Assembly: GCA_963764525.1 (NCBI GenBank)
Contig: CAVXTC010000010.1
Span: 1-64,000 of the forward strand
Source: DATDIC01 sp963764525
Lineage (GTDB): Bacteria; Pseudomonadota; Alphaproteobacteria; Acetobacterales; Acetobacteraceae
Direction of reading: 5' to 3'
DNA length: 64,000 bases
The notes below the pieces were generated by a model. It was not told where the DNA came from, ran no database searches, and was given only the letters and a program-made list of their open reading frames with translations. How positions within the stretch are numbered: the first letter of the stretch is position 1; each line of letters starts with the position of its first letter. Shown piece after piece: positions 1-8,635 of the stretch. Position numbers and translations under genes: made by a program.

Positions 1-14
1 GGAGGATGCTCGAC

Positions 15-1146
15 TAAGCAGAATCCGGTTGGTTGACCAACGCGGGAGTGATGCGATTCGCTGCTGGCCGCGATTGGGTTGGGTGCGACATGGGCGGAAA
101 GTCTCCGGTTTGGGCGAGCGATGACCAGCGCGTTGCTCTGATGGATCTTGCGGGGTCGCGTGATCGCGGGGAGGCGGACCGGGCGCGCGCTGTGCTGCTG
201 ACGTTATCGGGCTGGACCAGTGCGCGGATTGCCGAAGCGTTCGGTGTTCGGGAGGACACGGTTCGGCTGTGGCGCAGTGACTTCGGCAGGGGCGGTGTCG
301 AGGCGCTGAAGGCCAGCATCGCGCCGGGTCCGCTGGCGGTGAAGAGTTCAGCGGCGTTACGCGTGGTCACGCCATTGCTCGAAGAGCCGGTGGCCGACCG
401 GCCGAACTGGACGATTGCCCGCCTGCGCGCCGAAATCGAGGCGCCGAGGGCGTGTGCATCAGCCGCTCGCAGCTCTCCAAAGCTTTGCGAAAAAAAAGTT
501 CCGCTGGCGGCGGCCCCGGCACACGCTGAAGGGGCGGCAAACGGCCAGCGAGGTGGATCGGATCGGCTTGCGACTGCACCTGCGCAAACGCCAAGCCGAA
601 GCTGGCGACATCGTTCTTCTCTACGGCGACGAGAGCGAGGCGTTGACGCATCCCTATCTCGCCCGCGCGTGGGCGAGGTCCGGCGCGGACCTGCGAGTTC
701 CGGCGCCGGGACAGGCCAAGAAGGTCGCGATGCTGGGTTCGCTCGATCATGTCACCCGCCAACTCGTCGTCCACACCAGTCCCACCAAGCGCAGCAGCGA
801 CTTCGTGGCGCATCTTGAGCAGCTCGATCTTCTCTACGGTCCCAAAACCCGGTCAGCCGTCCAAGCCCGTCGTGCTGGTCGAGGACAATGGCCCGATCCA
901 CCTCAGCAAGCTCTCGCTCGCCGCCCTGGCCGCCCGCGCACACTGGCTCACCCTCGAGTGGCTGCCAAAATACACACCCGAACTGAATGACATCGAAGTC
1001 GTCTGGCACGACCTCAAGGCGCATCACCTCGCCCATCAGACCTTCACTGACATCGACGCGCTCAACAAAGCCATCCACACGGCCGTCAAAGACCTCAACC
1101 GAGAGCGCATGCCGGGTCCGTTGGCCAAGCTACGAATCTCTGCTTA
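15..1146 (+). mobile_element. IS630-family insertion sequence, copy 1
   Basis: Both ends can be recognised. The left end reads TAAGCAGAATCCG from position 15, and the right end, read inward on the minus strand from 1146, is TAAGCAGAGATTCG. These are imperfect inverted repeats beginning with the TA dinucleotide that IS630/Tc1-type elements target and duplicate. The enclosed DNA carries one DDE transposase whose stop codon lies in the right repeat. The length of about 1.13 kb is normal for IS630. It appears to have landed in a regulator-like gene whose 3' end survives just to the right. The family assignment is firm; the exact termini are inferred from the repeat match. Confidence 0.8.
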
Positions 1147-1147
1147 G
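90..1147 (+). pseudogene. IS630 transposase, frameshifted
   Basis: A DDE transposase that cuts and pastes the surrounding element. The N-terminal part is a helix-turn-helix (ARIAEAFGVREDTVRLW). The catalytic carboxylates are visible as YGDES, VLVEDNGPIH and LNDIEVVWHDLK. The reading frame changes twice, near 445 and near 845. At the second site the expected YGPKPGQPSKPVV is restored by dropping one A from a run of four. The start at 90 (MGGKSPVW) is the first ATG before the conserved region. As read here it cannot make full-length protein, but both lesions are single-base and may be sequencing errors. Confidence 0.8.
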
Positions 1148-1166
1148 GCCGCGTGCCCGATGACCT

Positions 1167-1292
1167 GCGACGCTGCGTACCTTGCAGCGCATCGCCGAAG
1201 CGACCGGCCACAAGCTTACGGTCGACCTTGTAGTGAAACTCTGTGTCAGAGGGGTGGCGCCAAGTGCCGGCGATCGTCGCCATGCGGACTGA
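1167..1292 (+). pseudogene. 3' remnant of an XRE-type regulator gene
   Basis: Immediately right of the IS630 element one frame reads TLQRIAEATGHKLTVDLVVK and runs to a TGA at 1290. This resembles the last helix and tail of XRE/Cro-type regulators and antitoxins, where a TL.RIA.ATG.KL pattern is common. There is no start codon, and the upstream part would lie beyond the element, outside the window. I infer that the insertion disrupted this gene. It is a short match, so the assignment is tentative. Confidence 0.35.
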
Positions 1293-1296
1293 TCGC

Positions 1297-1986
1297 TCAG
1301 CGCATCAGCCCAGTGAGCTGACGAAAAAGCCCAGACTTCATCTGTTCGCGATGAAACTCCGTAAGTTCCCGGGTGCCGAGCACACGCAAGACAGCCTCGC
1401 GCCCGGAGCGGAATGAGGTGATCTGTCCGTACAGGCCGAGCGCTGCGACCGCAGCCCAAGGATCGTTTTCCGGGAGATCGGCCAGCTTTGCGATAAGAGC
1501 CGCGCAGGTCCGGATCACCGGCCTTATGGTCTTGCCGTAGATGCTGTCGAACGCAGGTGTCGGATGTGCCTGCTCGCGAAGGATGAACAGCGCCCAGTCC
1601 TTCACGTCCGATCCCAGCAGCATATCAAGGAGCTCCGACAACAGCCGCTGGAGTTGCAGCAGGATAGTATCTTTCGTTGCTTTGTCGTTAGCCAGCTCTC
1701 GCCGGGCATCAGCGAGGCAGGCGGCGAGGCGCGATCCTATGACCACAGCGATGTGGTCCGCGCAGGCCGCGTATAACCCCTGCTTTCCTCCAAAATAATA
1801 TTGCAGGGCAGGAGCGTTCACACCGGCCTTCTCGGCGATGGCCCGGGTTGAAGCCCCCTCATACCCGCGCAGCCCGAACGCTTCGAGCGCCACCCTGATG
1901 ATGCGCGATCGAGCCTCATCGCCGCGGGGGTATCCGCCACAAGCGGGATGCCGTCGCCGCTCCGATGTGCCTGTTGTCCGGTCCAT
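1297..1986 (-). CDS. TetR/CecR-family transcriptional repressor
   Basis: A 229-residue DNA-binding regulator. The N-terminal TetR helix-turn-helix is clear (EAFGLRGYEGASTRAIAEKAGVNAPALQYYF pattern, about residues 37-68). The C-terminal half resembles the CecR/YbiH type ligand domain, with ILREQAHPTPAFDSIY typical of that group. I chose the ATG at 1986 because an AGGAC-like ribosome site precedes it and upstream codons run into the divergent promoter. It is divergent from the flavin monooxygenase, with a strong palindrome between them, so it probably represses that gene and itself until an aromatic or related ligand binds. The inducer cannot be told from sequence. Confidence 0.85.
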   Translation of the reverse strand: MDRTTGTSERRRHPACGGYPRGDEARSRIIRVALEAFGLRGYEGASTRAIAEKAGVNAPALQYYFGGKQGLYAACADHIAVVIGSRLAACLADARRELANDKATKDTILLQLQRLLSELLDMLLGSDVKDWALFILREQAHPTPAFDSIYGKTIRPVIRTCAALIAKLADLPENDPWAAVAALGLYGQITSFRSGREAVLRVLGTRELTEFHREQMKSGLFRQLTGLMR

Positions 1987-2016
1987 GCGTGTCCTGGGTG
2001 CCCCGCAAAGCGCCTC

Positions 2017-2062
2017 TTGACAATGTGCAGCATTCGGAAGATGTGTTCCAAATGGAATACAT
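2017..2062 (+). promoter_or_regulatory. Monooxygenase promoter with TetR-type operator
   Basis: A perfect -35 hexamer TTGACA lies at 2017-2022. The -10 region falls near 2040-2046. Directly over and after it is a 22-base palindrome at 2041-2062, with core arms TTCCA and TGGAA around AA at 2051-2052; only one of the eleven base pairs is mismatched. Its position between a TetR-family gene and a divergent enzyme gene, overlapping the -10 site, is what a repressor operator would show. The -10 itself is weak, so the exact start of transcription is uncertain. Confidence 0.6.
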
Positions 2063-2108
2063 GAGATGTGCAATGCCGAGCCATTCCTCGCCAGGGGCTG
2101 ACAGAAAC

Positions 2109-3614
2109 ATGCCCGACCCCGTGCTGATCGTTGGCGCCGGACCGACAGGCCTTTCCCTGGCGCTGGGACTCGCGCGGTCCGGCGTCACCAGCACCGTGCT
2201 GGAGCAAAAGCGACAACTCGACCCGCACTCGCGCGCGACAGTGATCTTGCCGCGAACGCTGGAAATCTTCGCGCAGTGGGGCGTCCTCGATCGCTTTGTG
2301 GAGGCGGGCAATCGAGTGACGCACATACGGTTGCGACGCGCGCCGAAGGGGGAGCAGATCGTTCATTTCGACTTCACGGATCTGACAAACGACACTGCGG
2401 CGCCGTTCGCGATCGCGCTGCCGCAGGATCGGACCGAGCGCATCCTTTTGGACGCGGTCACCGCCAGCCGGATGGTGGACGTTCGTTTTGAAACAAAGAT
2501 TTTGGAATTTGAGCAGGACGCTCACCGGATCAGGCTGCGCGTTCAGTCACCTGAGGGTGAACACGAGCTGCATGGCGACTTTCTCGTCGGGGCGGACGGT
2601 GCCCATAGCGTTGTTCGCGGCACGCTCGGCCTCGAACTCGACGGCAAGACCTATCGCACGCGCGCGTTGCTGGCGGACTTGCGCGTGCCCCCCGAGGTGG
2701 ATCAGACCGAGTTCTGGCCTGCTTTGCTGGACGAGGGGCTGGTTGTCGGCATCCGCTTCGGCGATGGCATCTTCCGCGTCGTCGCGGACGCTGTTGACGA
2801 AAGCGTCGATGAACACACGATCGACGGCCACATCGATCGGCTGGCGCGGCGCCTGTTCGGGAAGCCGGCGCTTGAAACCATCTGGCGGCGGGTCTATCGC
2901 AAACACCAGCGAAGCGCGTCGCGCTATCGCGTCGGACGCGCGCTGCTGGCCGGCGACGCCGCACACCTCAACAGCCCAGCCGGCGGTCAGGGGATGAATT
3001 CAGGGATTCAGGACGCCCATAATCTCGCCTGGAAACTCGCGCGTGCGGTCAACGATCCCGATGCGAACATCGACGCTCTGCTCGACGGATACGCCGAAGA
3101 ACGCTGGGGGTATGTTGATCGCGAAGTCCAGCCAACCACGGACATGATGGAGCGCTTTGAAAGCGCGCCCACGTTCTTGCGGGCTTCGCTCGTGTGGCTC
3201 GGCGACAGGTTGCTCGGCGTCGGCAGGTCCGCGCCTGCCGTCACCAGACGGGTGTCGATGCTCGATGTGACCTACGGGCGGTCGGCCTTGATCGGGGCCG
3301 ACGCCCCGGTCGGTTCGCGACTCCCCGATGTCATCGGCGGTAATGGACGCAGGCTTCTGGGCGAGCACTGGGGCGCCGTGGTCCTTCATGCCGGGTGCCA
3401 GGATCCGGCGCGTCGGCTGGCGCTCGCACTGGGACTCCCCCTCATGGACGGTGACGTGGCGGGACTTGTGAGGTTCTTCGGACGCGACCGTTTCGTGGCG
3501 CTCATTCGCCCCGACCGGATTGTCGGCTGGCTCGGCACCGCAGAGGCCATCGACCTCGGGGCCTGTGCAGCCGCGCTCGGTCTTCGTCATCCGGATCGCG
3601 ACGCTGCTCGTTGA
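2109..3614 (+). CDS. FAD-dependent aromatic-type monooxygenase
   Basis: A 501-residue flavoprotein hydroxylase of the PheA/TfdB/UbiH (FAD_binding_3) family, which uses NAD(P)H and O2 to hydroxylate a small, usually aromatic substrate. The FAD Rossmann motif GAGPTG is near residue 8, the DG motif appears as GADGAHSVVR, and the GD motif as LLAGDAAHLNSPAGGQGMN. The C-terminal thioredoxin-like region ends normally. ATG 2109 is chosen because the protein then starts MPDPVLIVGAGPTG, as in the family; earlier in-frame ATGs overlap the promoter. Probably controlled by the divergent TetR regulator. The substrate is not identifiable. Confidence 0.85.
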   Translation: MPDPVLIVGAGPTGLSLALGLARSGVTSTVLEQKRQLDPHSRATVILPRTLEIFAQWGVLDRFVEAGNRVTHIRLRRAPKGEQIVHFDFTDLTNDTAAPFAIALPQDRTERILLDAVTASRMVDVRFETKILEFEQDAHRIRLRVQSPEGEHELHGDFLVGADGAHSVVRGTLGLELDGKTYRTRALLADLRVPPEVDQTEFWPALLDEGLVVGIRFGDGIFRVVADAVDESVDEHTIDGHIDRLARRLFGKPALETIWRRVYRKHQRSASRYRVGRALLAGDAAHLNSPAGGQGMNSGIQDAHNLAWKLARAVNDPDANIDALLDGYAEERWGYVDREVQPTTDMMERFESAPTFLRASLVWLGDRLLGVGRSAPAVTRRVSMLDVTYGRSALIGADAPVGSRLPDVIGGNGRRLLGEHWGAVVLHAGCQDPARRLALALGLPLMDGDVAGLVRFFGRDRFVALIRPDRIVGWLGTAEAIDLGACAAALGLRHPDRDAAR

Positions 3615-3689
3615 TCGGGCCGATCCCGTTCGATGCCCAACCGCTCCCGGCGACCGCCCGCGCGGCGGCTCGATGATACAGCCCGCCAC

Positions 3690-3869
3690 TCACCCGCGCC
3701 AGAACGGTTTCCGCGCTTCTGACCACGCCTCCCCTGGCGCCAGCCGGATGTCGCGCAGTTCGACATCGCTCATGCGCGCCAGTTCCGTACGTTCGACCGC
3801 CCGGCGATACCACCGCGCAATCTACGTGGCCATTTCCGGCCTGGCCGAGCCCATCGTCCGCGCGCTCAT
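3690..3869 (-). pseudogene. DUF1127 small protein with an internal stop
   Basis: Read on the minus strand from ATG 3869, a 59-codon frame begins MSARTMGSARPEMAT, meets a TAG at 3824-3822, and continues IARWYRRAVERTELARMSD, then RDIRLAPGEAW and EARKPFWRG before a TGA. The arginine-rich start, the L.DI.L...EA segment and the EARKPFWR end are the signature of DUF1127, a family of very small proteins in alphaproteobacteria often linked to stress or phosphate regulation. The only defect is the TAG, which could be one substitution from CAG or TGG. It is either a recent pseudogene or a base-call error. The rest of the 3615-4036 gap holds nothing convincing. Confidence 0.6.
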
Positions 3870-4036
3870 GGGCGCCGGGGTTGAATTACTTCGCGCGGTC
3901 CACCGAGATTTCGCCGGCATTTGAAACCAGTTCACATAAATGGGCTTATCCGACTTTTGAGGGCGGAAAGGCGTTCCGATCGGCCCGACCTCCGGCGCTG
4001 GATCACCATTCAACCGGATAAGCGAAGCGGAGCAGC

Positions 4037-5281
4037 TATGGTCACCGGCGGTTGAGCTTCGACATCGCATTTGGATCGATGCGTATGCCGTAGCCGTGGT
4101 GCACAAGAGGCAGGAGGAAGAAGCTGGTTTGCTGTAATACCAACCAATCGCGGGTACCGATTGACCTGATGCGGTCTGGGTCGTTGGCCAGAAACTCCCA
4201 CGCCTTTCGGCATGCCTCGACAATGGCATCGTAAGTGTCCCAGACGACGGCGCACAATTTGTTGCCGCGCAGGTATTCCCAGACATTCTCCATGGGGTTC
4301 AATTGCGGTGCGTAGGGAGGCAGCGGCAGCAAGGTAATGTTGTCCGGCACACGCAGCTCGCCGCCTCGCTGATGCCAGCCGGCGCCGTCCAGAACCAACA
4401 CGGCGTGCGCGCCGGCGGCCACCTGCGTGCTGATGTCCTTGAGATGCTCGTTCATCGCCGCGGTATTGACCGCCGGCATGATGATGGCTGCGCCGACGCC
4501 GCGCTCCGGGCAGATGGCGCCGAACAGATGTGCGGCGTCGTGGCGATTGTCCTTCACCATGAGCGGGCAACAGCCGACCGGTGCCCAGACGTAGGCCTGG
4601 GTGCCTTTCTGGCCCACGCGGGCTTCATCCTGATACCATATCTCGATTGGCAGGCTGCTGGCGATCGTGCTGCCGAGCAGCGCGGCCTTCACCAGGTCGC
4701 TGAAGTTTTTTTAAAAGCCTCCTGGGCCGCGGCATCGTGCTTCGGATGAAACGGACGTGGCTGCAAACGCGTCAGGCCCATCTGGCGCAGCCACTTGCCG
4801 ATGGTTCGCTCGCTCACTGTGACGGTAAACCGTCGGGCCACCTGCTCGCGCAGATCGACGCAGCGCCAGCGCGCCACTTTGTCTTTCTCGGGGTCCGGAC
4901 CTTTCACCGTCAGGGCCTTCAATTCCGCCAGTTGCTCCGGCGTCCAGCAAAGCCGTGCGTCCACCAAGCCGCATCGAGACAAGCCCTGCCACACCTTTCC
5001 CATTGTAACGGTGGACCCAGTCCCGCAGGGTTTGCCGGTCCATCCCCGATTGCTCCGCCGCCGCCTCCCGCGAATGACCCTCAAGGATCAGGGCAATGGC
5101 CAACAGACGCCGCACCTGCGCGCCATCGGTGATCTTCGCCGCAAACCCACGCAGAGCAGCCGCCGTATGCTCTGTCCGGGTGATCTTGACCGCCGCCGCC
5201 ATCGCCTGTCTCCGCTCGGGCCCACCCGTGAGCAGCGAATCGGAATGCGGCAGCAATTCCTAGTCCCCCCCGGTGAGTCTA
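4037..5281 (-). mobile_element. IS630-family insertion sequence, copy 2
   Basis: A second IS630-type element, not closely related to copy 1 and oriented leftwards. Candidate ends are TATGGTCACCGG at 4037 and, read inward on the minus strand from 5281, TAGACTCACCGG. They share TA plus TCACCGG, so they are weaker inverted repeats than in copy 1. They bracket the transposase reading frames tightly (4042-5202). The total of about 1.24 kb fits the family. Confidence 0.65.
4042..5202 (-). pseudogene. IS630 transposase, two frame changes
   Basis: The transposase starts MAAAVKITRTEHTAAAL and has a helix-turn-helix (EAAAEQSGMDRQTLRDWVHRY), a linker with WTPEQLAELKALTVKGPDPE, and the DDE catalytic part (WYQDEARVGQKG, LVLDGAGWH, LNPMENVWEYL). 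The frame changes near 4985 and again at about 4695. The second change lies on a run of seven A (TTTTAAAAAAAC on the coding strand), where a -1 shift joins EAFKK to NFSDLVKAALL. Several IS families use such A-runs for programmed frameshifting, so this site could be functional. The first change looks like damage or a read error. Confidence 0.8.
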
Positions 5282-5362
5282 GGGGTTGCGGCGGTTGGTA
5301 TGAACCCCTCCACAAGGGAAGAGGGATCCATGCGCTGATGGTTGCCCCCTCCCGTTGGACGG

Positions 5363-6118
5363 TTACACGGCGAACGTGACTTCGGCGGAGCCGAGGCCCT
5401 GAAAGCACACCGCGCAGGTGTCGCCGGGCTTCAGGAAACGCATGCCGGTGTAGCTTCCGCATGTAACGAACTGGCCGGCCCGCACGCCGGGGCCGTTGCG
5501 CAGCATGTTGACCAGCGCCACCGCGGTGCCGAGCGGATCCTTCGTCGGATGGCCGCCCTTCTGATCAAGCACCGCTGCGCCATTCACCAGCAGCGACACG
5601 TGGATATTGGCGAAATCCAGCGACTGCCAATCGGCGATCGGTTGCGCATGAACTAAACCACCGTTGCTGACGCAATCCGCCAGTTTCTCCAGCGTGCTGC
5701 GCGCCGCCTGGTCCTGGAAACGGCTAGTGATCACCTCGATGGCGGCGCAGGCATCCACCGCTGCGGCGACATCGTCGTGTGTGTACGGCGCCGCGCGCGA
5801 CGGAAGGTCACGACGGAAACGGAATGCGACCTCGCCTTCCACGCCGCAGTCCGGCACCTCCGCCACGGGCATGCGGGCGGGCGAGGGGTGAATGGTCGGG
5901 GCATAGATCAGCCCGCGCCACGGCTCGTCATTGGCGGGCGCGGCAGCTTTGTAGGCACCGATCGGCTGATGAAGTTGCGCGGCCACGGCATCCTGGATGG
6001 CGTGTGCATCGGCAACCGTGGTCGGACGGCAGGTCGCCGGCAGCTCGGCGAGCCGGGTGCCTTCGCGGCGCGCGGTCACGAGCAGCGTGGCGGCCTGAGT
6101 TATGTGTTGCTGGTCCAT
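5363..6118 (-). CDS. 2-keto-4-pentenoate hydratase / FAH-family protein
   Basis: A 251-residue member of the fumarylacetoacetase-like fold, closest in layout to MhpD-type 2-keto-4-pentenoate hydratases that add water to a dienoate in meta-cleavage of aromatics. Visible family features are GVEGEVAFRF (metal-binding glutamates), the segment AIEVITSRF, and ADCVSNGGLV. A C-terminal PGDTCAVCFQGLGSAEVTFAV closes the fold. It sits 36 bases downstream of tyrS on the same strand. No other ring-cleavage genes are adjacent, so the physiological substrate is open. Confidence 0.75.
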   Translation of the reverse strand: MDQQHITQAATLLVTARREGTRLAELPATCRPTTVADAHAIQDAVAAQLHQPIGAYKAAAPANDEPWRGLIYAPTIHPSPARMPVAEVPDCGVEGEVAFRFRRDLPSRAAPYTHDDVAAAVDACAAIEVITSRFQDQAARSTLEKLADCVSNGGLVHAQPIADWQSLDFANIHVSLLVNGAAVLDQKGGHPTKDPLGTAVALVNMLRNGPGVRAGQFVTCGSYTGMRFLKPGDTCAVCFQGLGSAEVTFAV

Positions 6119-6154
6119 GCGGTGTCGTCTCCTGATGAAGTCTGGCCGGCGGTG

Positions 6155-7400
6155 TCAGACGGCACGCACCAGCCGGTGCTGCTTGCGCCCGGCGGACAGC
6201 TTGATCGCTCCGTCGCGCAGGTCGGCCACTGAGATGGTGCGGCTTTCGTCGGAAACCGGCGCGTCGTTCACCCGCGCGCCACCGCCGCGGATCAGCCGCC
6301 GCGCCTCGGCATTGCTGGCTGACAGACCGGCCTGCACGAACAGGCGAAACGCCGGGATGCCGGCCTCCAGCTCGCGTGTCGGCACGTCGATTCCGGGCAA
6401 TGTCTCCGCGGCTTCCCCTTGTTCGAACGCGCGGCGGGCGGTTTCCGCGGCTAGCTCGGCGGCCGTCGTCTCCGTGCGCCAGGCGCGTCGCCTCGGTCGC
6501 CAGGATCTTCTTCGCCTCGTTGATCCCGGCGCCGCCAATCGTTCCAGTCGTTCGATCTCCGGCACCGGCAGATCGGTGAACAGCCGCAGGAAACGCCCGA
6601 CATCGGCGTCTTCCGTGTTGCGCCAGAACTGCCAGTAATCGTAGGGGGAGAGCCGGTCGGCGGTCAGCCACACCGCGCCCTGCGCGGTCTTGCCCATCTT
6701 GGCGCCCGATGCCGTGGTAATCAGCGGCGTTGTGAGCCCGTACACCTGCTTGCCGTCGGTCCGCCGCGTCAGTTCCATTCCGGCGACGATGTTGCCCCAC
6801 TGGTCGGATCCGCCGATCTGCAGCACCACGTTGTGCCGGCGCGCCAGTTCGCGGAAATCGTAACTTTGCAGGATCATGTAGTTGAATTCGAGAAAGGTCA
6901 GCGGCTGCTCGCGCTCCAGCCGCAGCCGGATCGAAGTCGAAGCGCAGCATGCGGTTGACGGTGAAATGCGTGCCGACATCGCGCAGCAGCGGGATGTAAC
7001 CGAGCGCGTCCAGCCACTCCCCGTTATTCGCCATGATCGCATCGGACGCCGCAACGCCGAAGCGCAGGAATGGCTCGAAGCAGCGGCGGATGCCGGCCAT
7101 GTTGGCGGCGATCTGCGCGTCGGTGAGCAACGGGCGTGATTCGTCCCGGAACGAGGGATCGCCGATGCGCGATGTGCCGTCGCCCATCAACACGACGGGT
7201 TTGTGACCGTGCTTCTGCAGCAAGCGAAGAATCATGATCTGCACCAAGCTGCCGACGTGCAGGCTGTCGGCGGTGCAATCGAAGCCGATATACGCGGCGA
7301 TCGGCCCGGCGAGCATCGCCTGATCCAGCGCCTGGATGTCAGTGCACTGGAAGACGAAGCCGCGTTCGGTGGCTTCCTGCAAGAAGGCGCTGTCCGGCAT
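6155..7400 (-). CDS. tyrS: Tyrosyl-tRNA synthetase (three apparent frameshifts)
   Basis: Charges tRNA-Tyr with tyrosine. The class I signatures are present: DCTADSLHVGSLV (HIGH-like), GDGTSRIGDPSF, the tyrosine pocket QIGGSDQWGN, GAKMGKT (KMSKS-like) and a C-terminal S4-type RNA-binding end. Total length, about 415 codons, matches the bacterial enzyme. The frame shifts near 6930 (removing one T gives FDSIRLRLEREQPL) and twice more around 6480-6550, where GINEAKKILATEATRLAHG lies in another frame between LERL and ETTAAELAAETA. The gene is indispensable unless a second copy exists, so these are more likely sequence errors than decay. It is divergent from anmK, a pairing common in proteobacteria. 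Confidence 0.85.
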
Positions 7401-7429
7401 GCGATGAATCCGATTCAAGCATAATCTGT

Positions 7430-7455
7430 CACCTCTCCCGCTTGCGGGAGAGGTG
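7430..7455. repeat. Short palindromic repeat (12-bp perfect stem)
   Basis: CACCTCTCCCGC, TT, GCGGGAGAGGTG forms a perfect hairpin between the divergent tyrS and anmK genes. A near copy (cacctctgccgc-aagc-gggcgaggtg) lies at about 11166-11191 and a related form is in the sugar permease gene at 35331-35400. It is typical of dispersed REP-like elements in high-GC proteobacteria. It has no T-run, so it is unlikely to be a terminator. Confidence 0.6.
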
Positions 7456-7493
7456 AAGTCGGGCTGCTTTAACATGAACACCGGTGAGGGAAA

Positions 7494-8561
7494 ATGCTGC
7501 GCACCATCGGGCTGATGAGCGGCACGTCGCTGGATGGCGTGGATGCGGCGTGGGTGGACACGGATGGCCAGACAATCGCGGCACTCGGGCCGTCGCTGAC
7601 CATTGCCTACGACGACGAACTGCGCGGCGAGCTGCGCCGGCTGCTGCAACGGGCGCCGAGCCTCCGCGCCGATGATCCGGCGTTGGCCGGCGCGGCGCGG
7701 CGGCTGACCGAGTATCACGCACGCGCCGTTCGCGCGCTCGGTGGCGCGCCGGACCTGATCGGCTTCCACGGCCAGACCATTCTGCACGACCCGGCGGGCC
7801 GCCGCACTTGGCAGATCGGCGACGCGGCGCTGCTGGCGCGGCTGACCGGAGTTGCGGTGGCACACGATTTCCGCTCGGCCGATGTCGCGGCGGGCGGGCA
7901 GGGTGCGCCGCTGGCCCCGGTGTTCCATGCCGCTCTGGCGCGCGACCTGCCACGTCCGCTGGCGGTGCTGAACATCGGCGGGGTCGCCAATGTCACCTGG
8001 ATCGGTACCGCCGACCAGATGGTTGCGTTCGACACCGGTCCGGGCAACGGGCCTCTGGATGATTGGGTCGGCCGGCACCTGAACCAGCGGTTCGACCGCG
8101 ACGGCGCGATGGCCATCGCCGGCCGGGCGGACGCGATTGTGCTGGGACGCTTGCTGGCGCATCCGTATTTCGCGCAACCGGCGCCGAAATCGCTGGACCG
8201 GCTGGACTTCGCCGCGGCGCTGGTTGCCAGCGGACTGGACTTGTTGTTGCCGGCCGACGGCGCGGCGACGCTGGTGGCCTTCACGGTCGGGGCGGTGGCG
8301 GCGGCACCGCTGCCCAAGCCGCCGCGGCGCTGGCTGGTCACCGGCGGTGGCCGGCACAACCCGGCGATCATGGCGGCGCTGCGGGCGCGATTGCCCGCCC
8401 CGGTGGAATCGGTGGAGGCGGTCGGCTGGGACGGTGACGCGCTGGAGGCGCAGTGCTTCGGCTTCCTCGCAGCACGGGTAGCGGCGGGTTTGCCGATCAG
8501 CTTTCCTGGAACGACCGGGGCACCGCGGCCGATGACGGGAGGCGCGATCCTGCGGGGGTGA
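7494..8561 (+). CDS. anmK: Anhydro-N-acetylmuramic acid kinase
   Basis: Phosphorylates and opens 1,6-anhydro-MurNAc recovered from peptidoglycan turnover, giving MurNAc-6-phosphate. The 355-residue protein carries the ASKHA-type motifs GLMSGTSLDGVDA at the N-terminus, GFHGQTILHDP, NIGGVANVTWI and DTGPGNGPLDDWV. WLVTGGGRHNP marks the C-terminal nucleotide site. Length and motif order are normal and the frame is intact. It is divergent from tyrS across a REP-like hairpin. Confidence 0.93.
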   Translation: MLRTIGLMSGTSLDGVDAAWVDTDGQTIAALGPSLTIAYDDELRGELRRLLQRAPSLRADDPALAGAARRLTEYHARAVRALGGAPDLIGFHGQTILHDPAGRRTWQIGDAALLARLTGVAVAHDFRSADVAAGGQGAPLAPVFHAALARDLPRPLAVLNIGGVANVTWIGTADQMVAFDTGPGNGPLDDWVGRHLNQRFDRDGAMAIAGRADAIVLGRLLAHPYFAQPAPKSLDRLDFAAALVASGLDLLLPADGAATLVAFTVGAVAAAPLPKPPRRWLVTGGGRHNPAIMAALRARLPAPVESVEAVGWDGDALEAQCFGFLAARVAAGLPISFPGTTGAPRPMTGGAILRG

Positions 8562-8604
8562 AGGGCGGGCGGTCTCCGGTTCGTTCCCCGCGACCCCTCC
8601 CCCT

Positions 8605-8624
8605 GCCCCCTCCCACAAGGGGGG
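8605..8624. repeat. GC-rich palindromic repeat core
   Basis: The segment between anmK and the sugar kinase contains CCCCCTCCCACAAGGGGGG, whose core ccctcccacaagggg recurs in reverse complement at about 35365-35380. It lies between two converging genes, so it could also fold as a weak transcription barrier. No T-tract follows on either strand. Confidence 0.4.
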
Positions 8625-8635
8625 TTGGGGATTTG

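Noticed and set aside
7430..7455. Reading the perfect hairpin as a rho-independent terminator
   Set aside because: It lies between two divergent gene starts, has no T-run, and near copies occur elsewhere; a dispersed repeat fits better.
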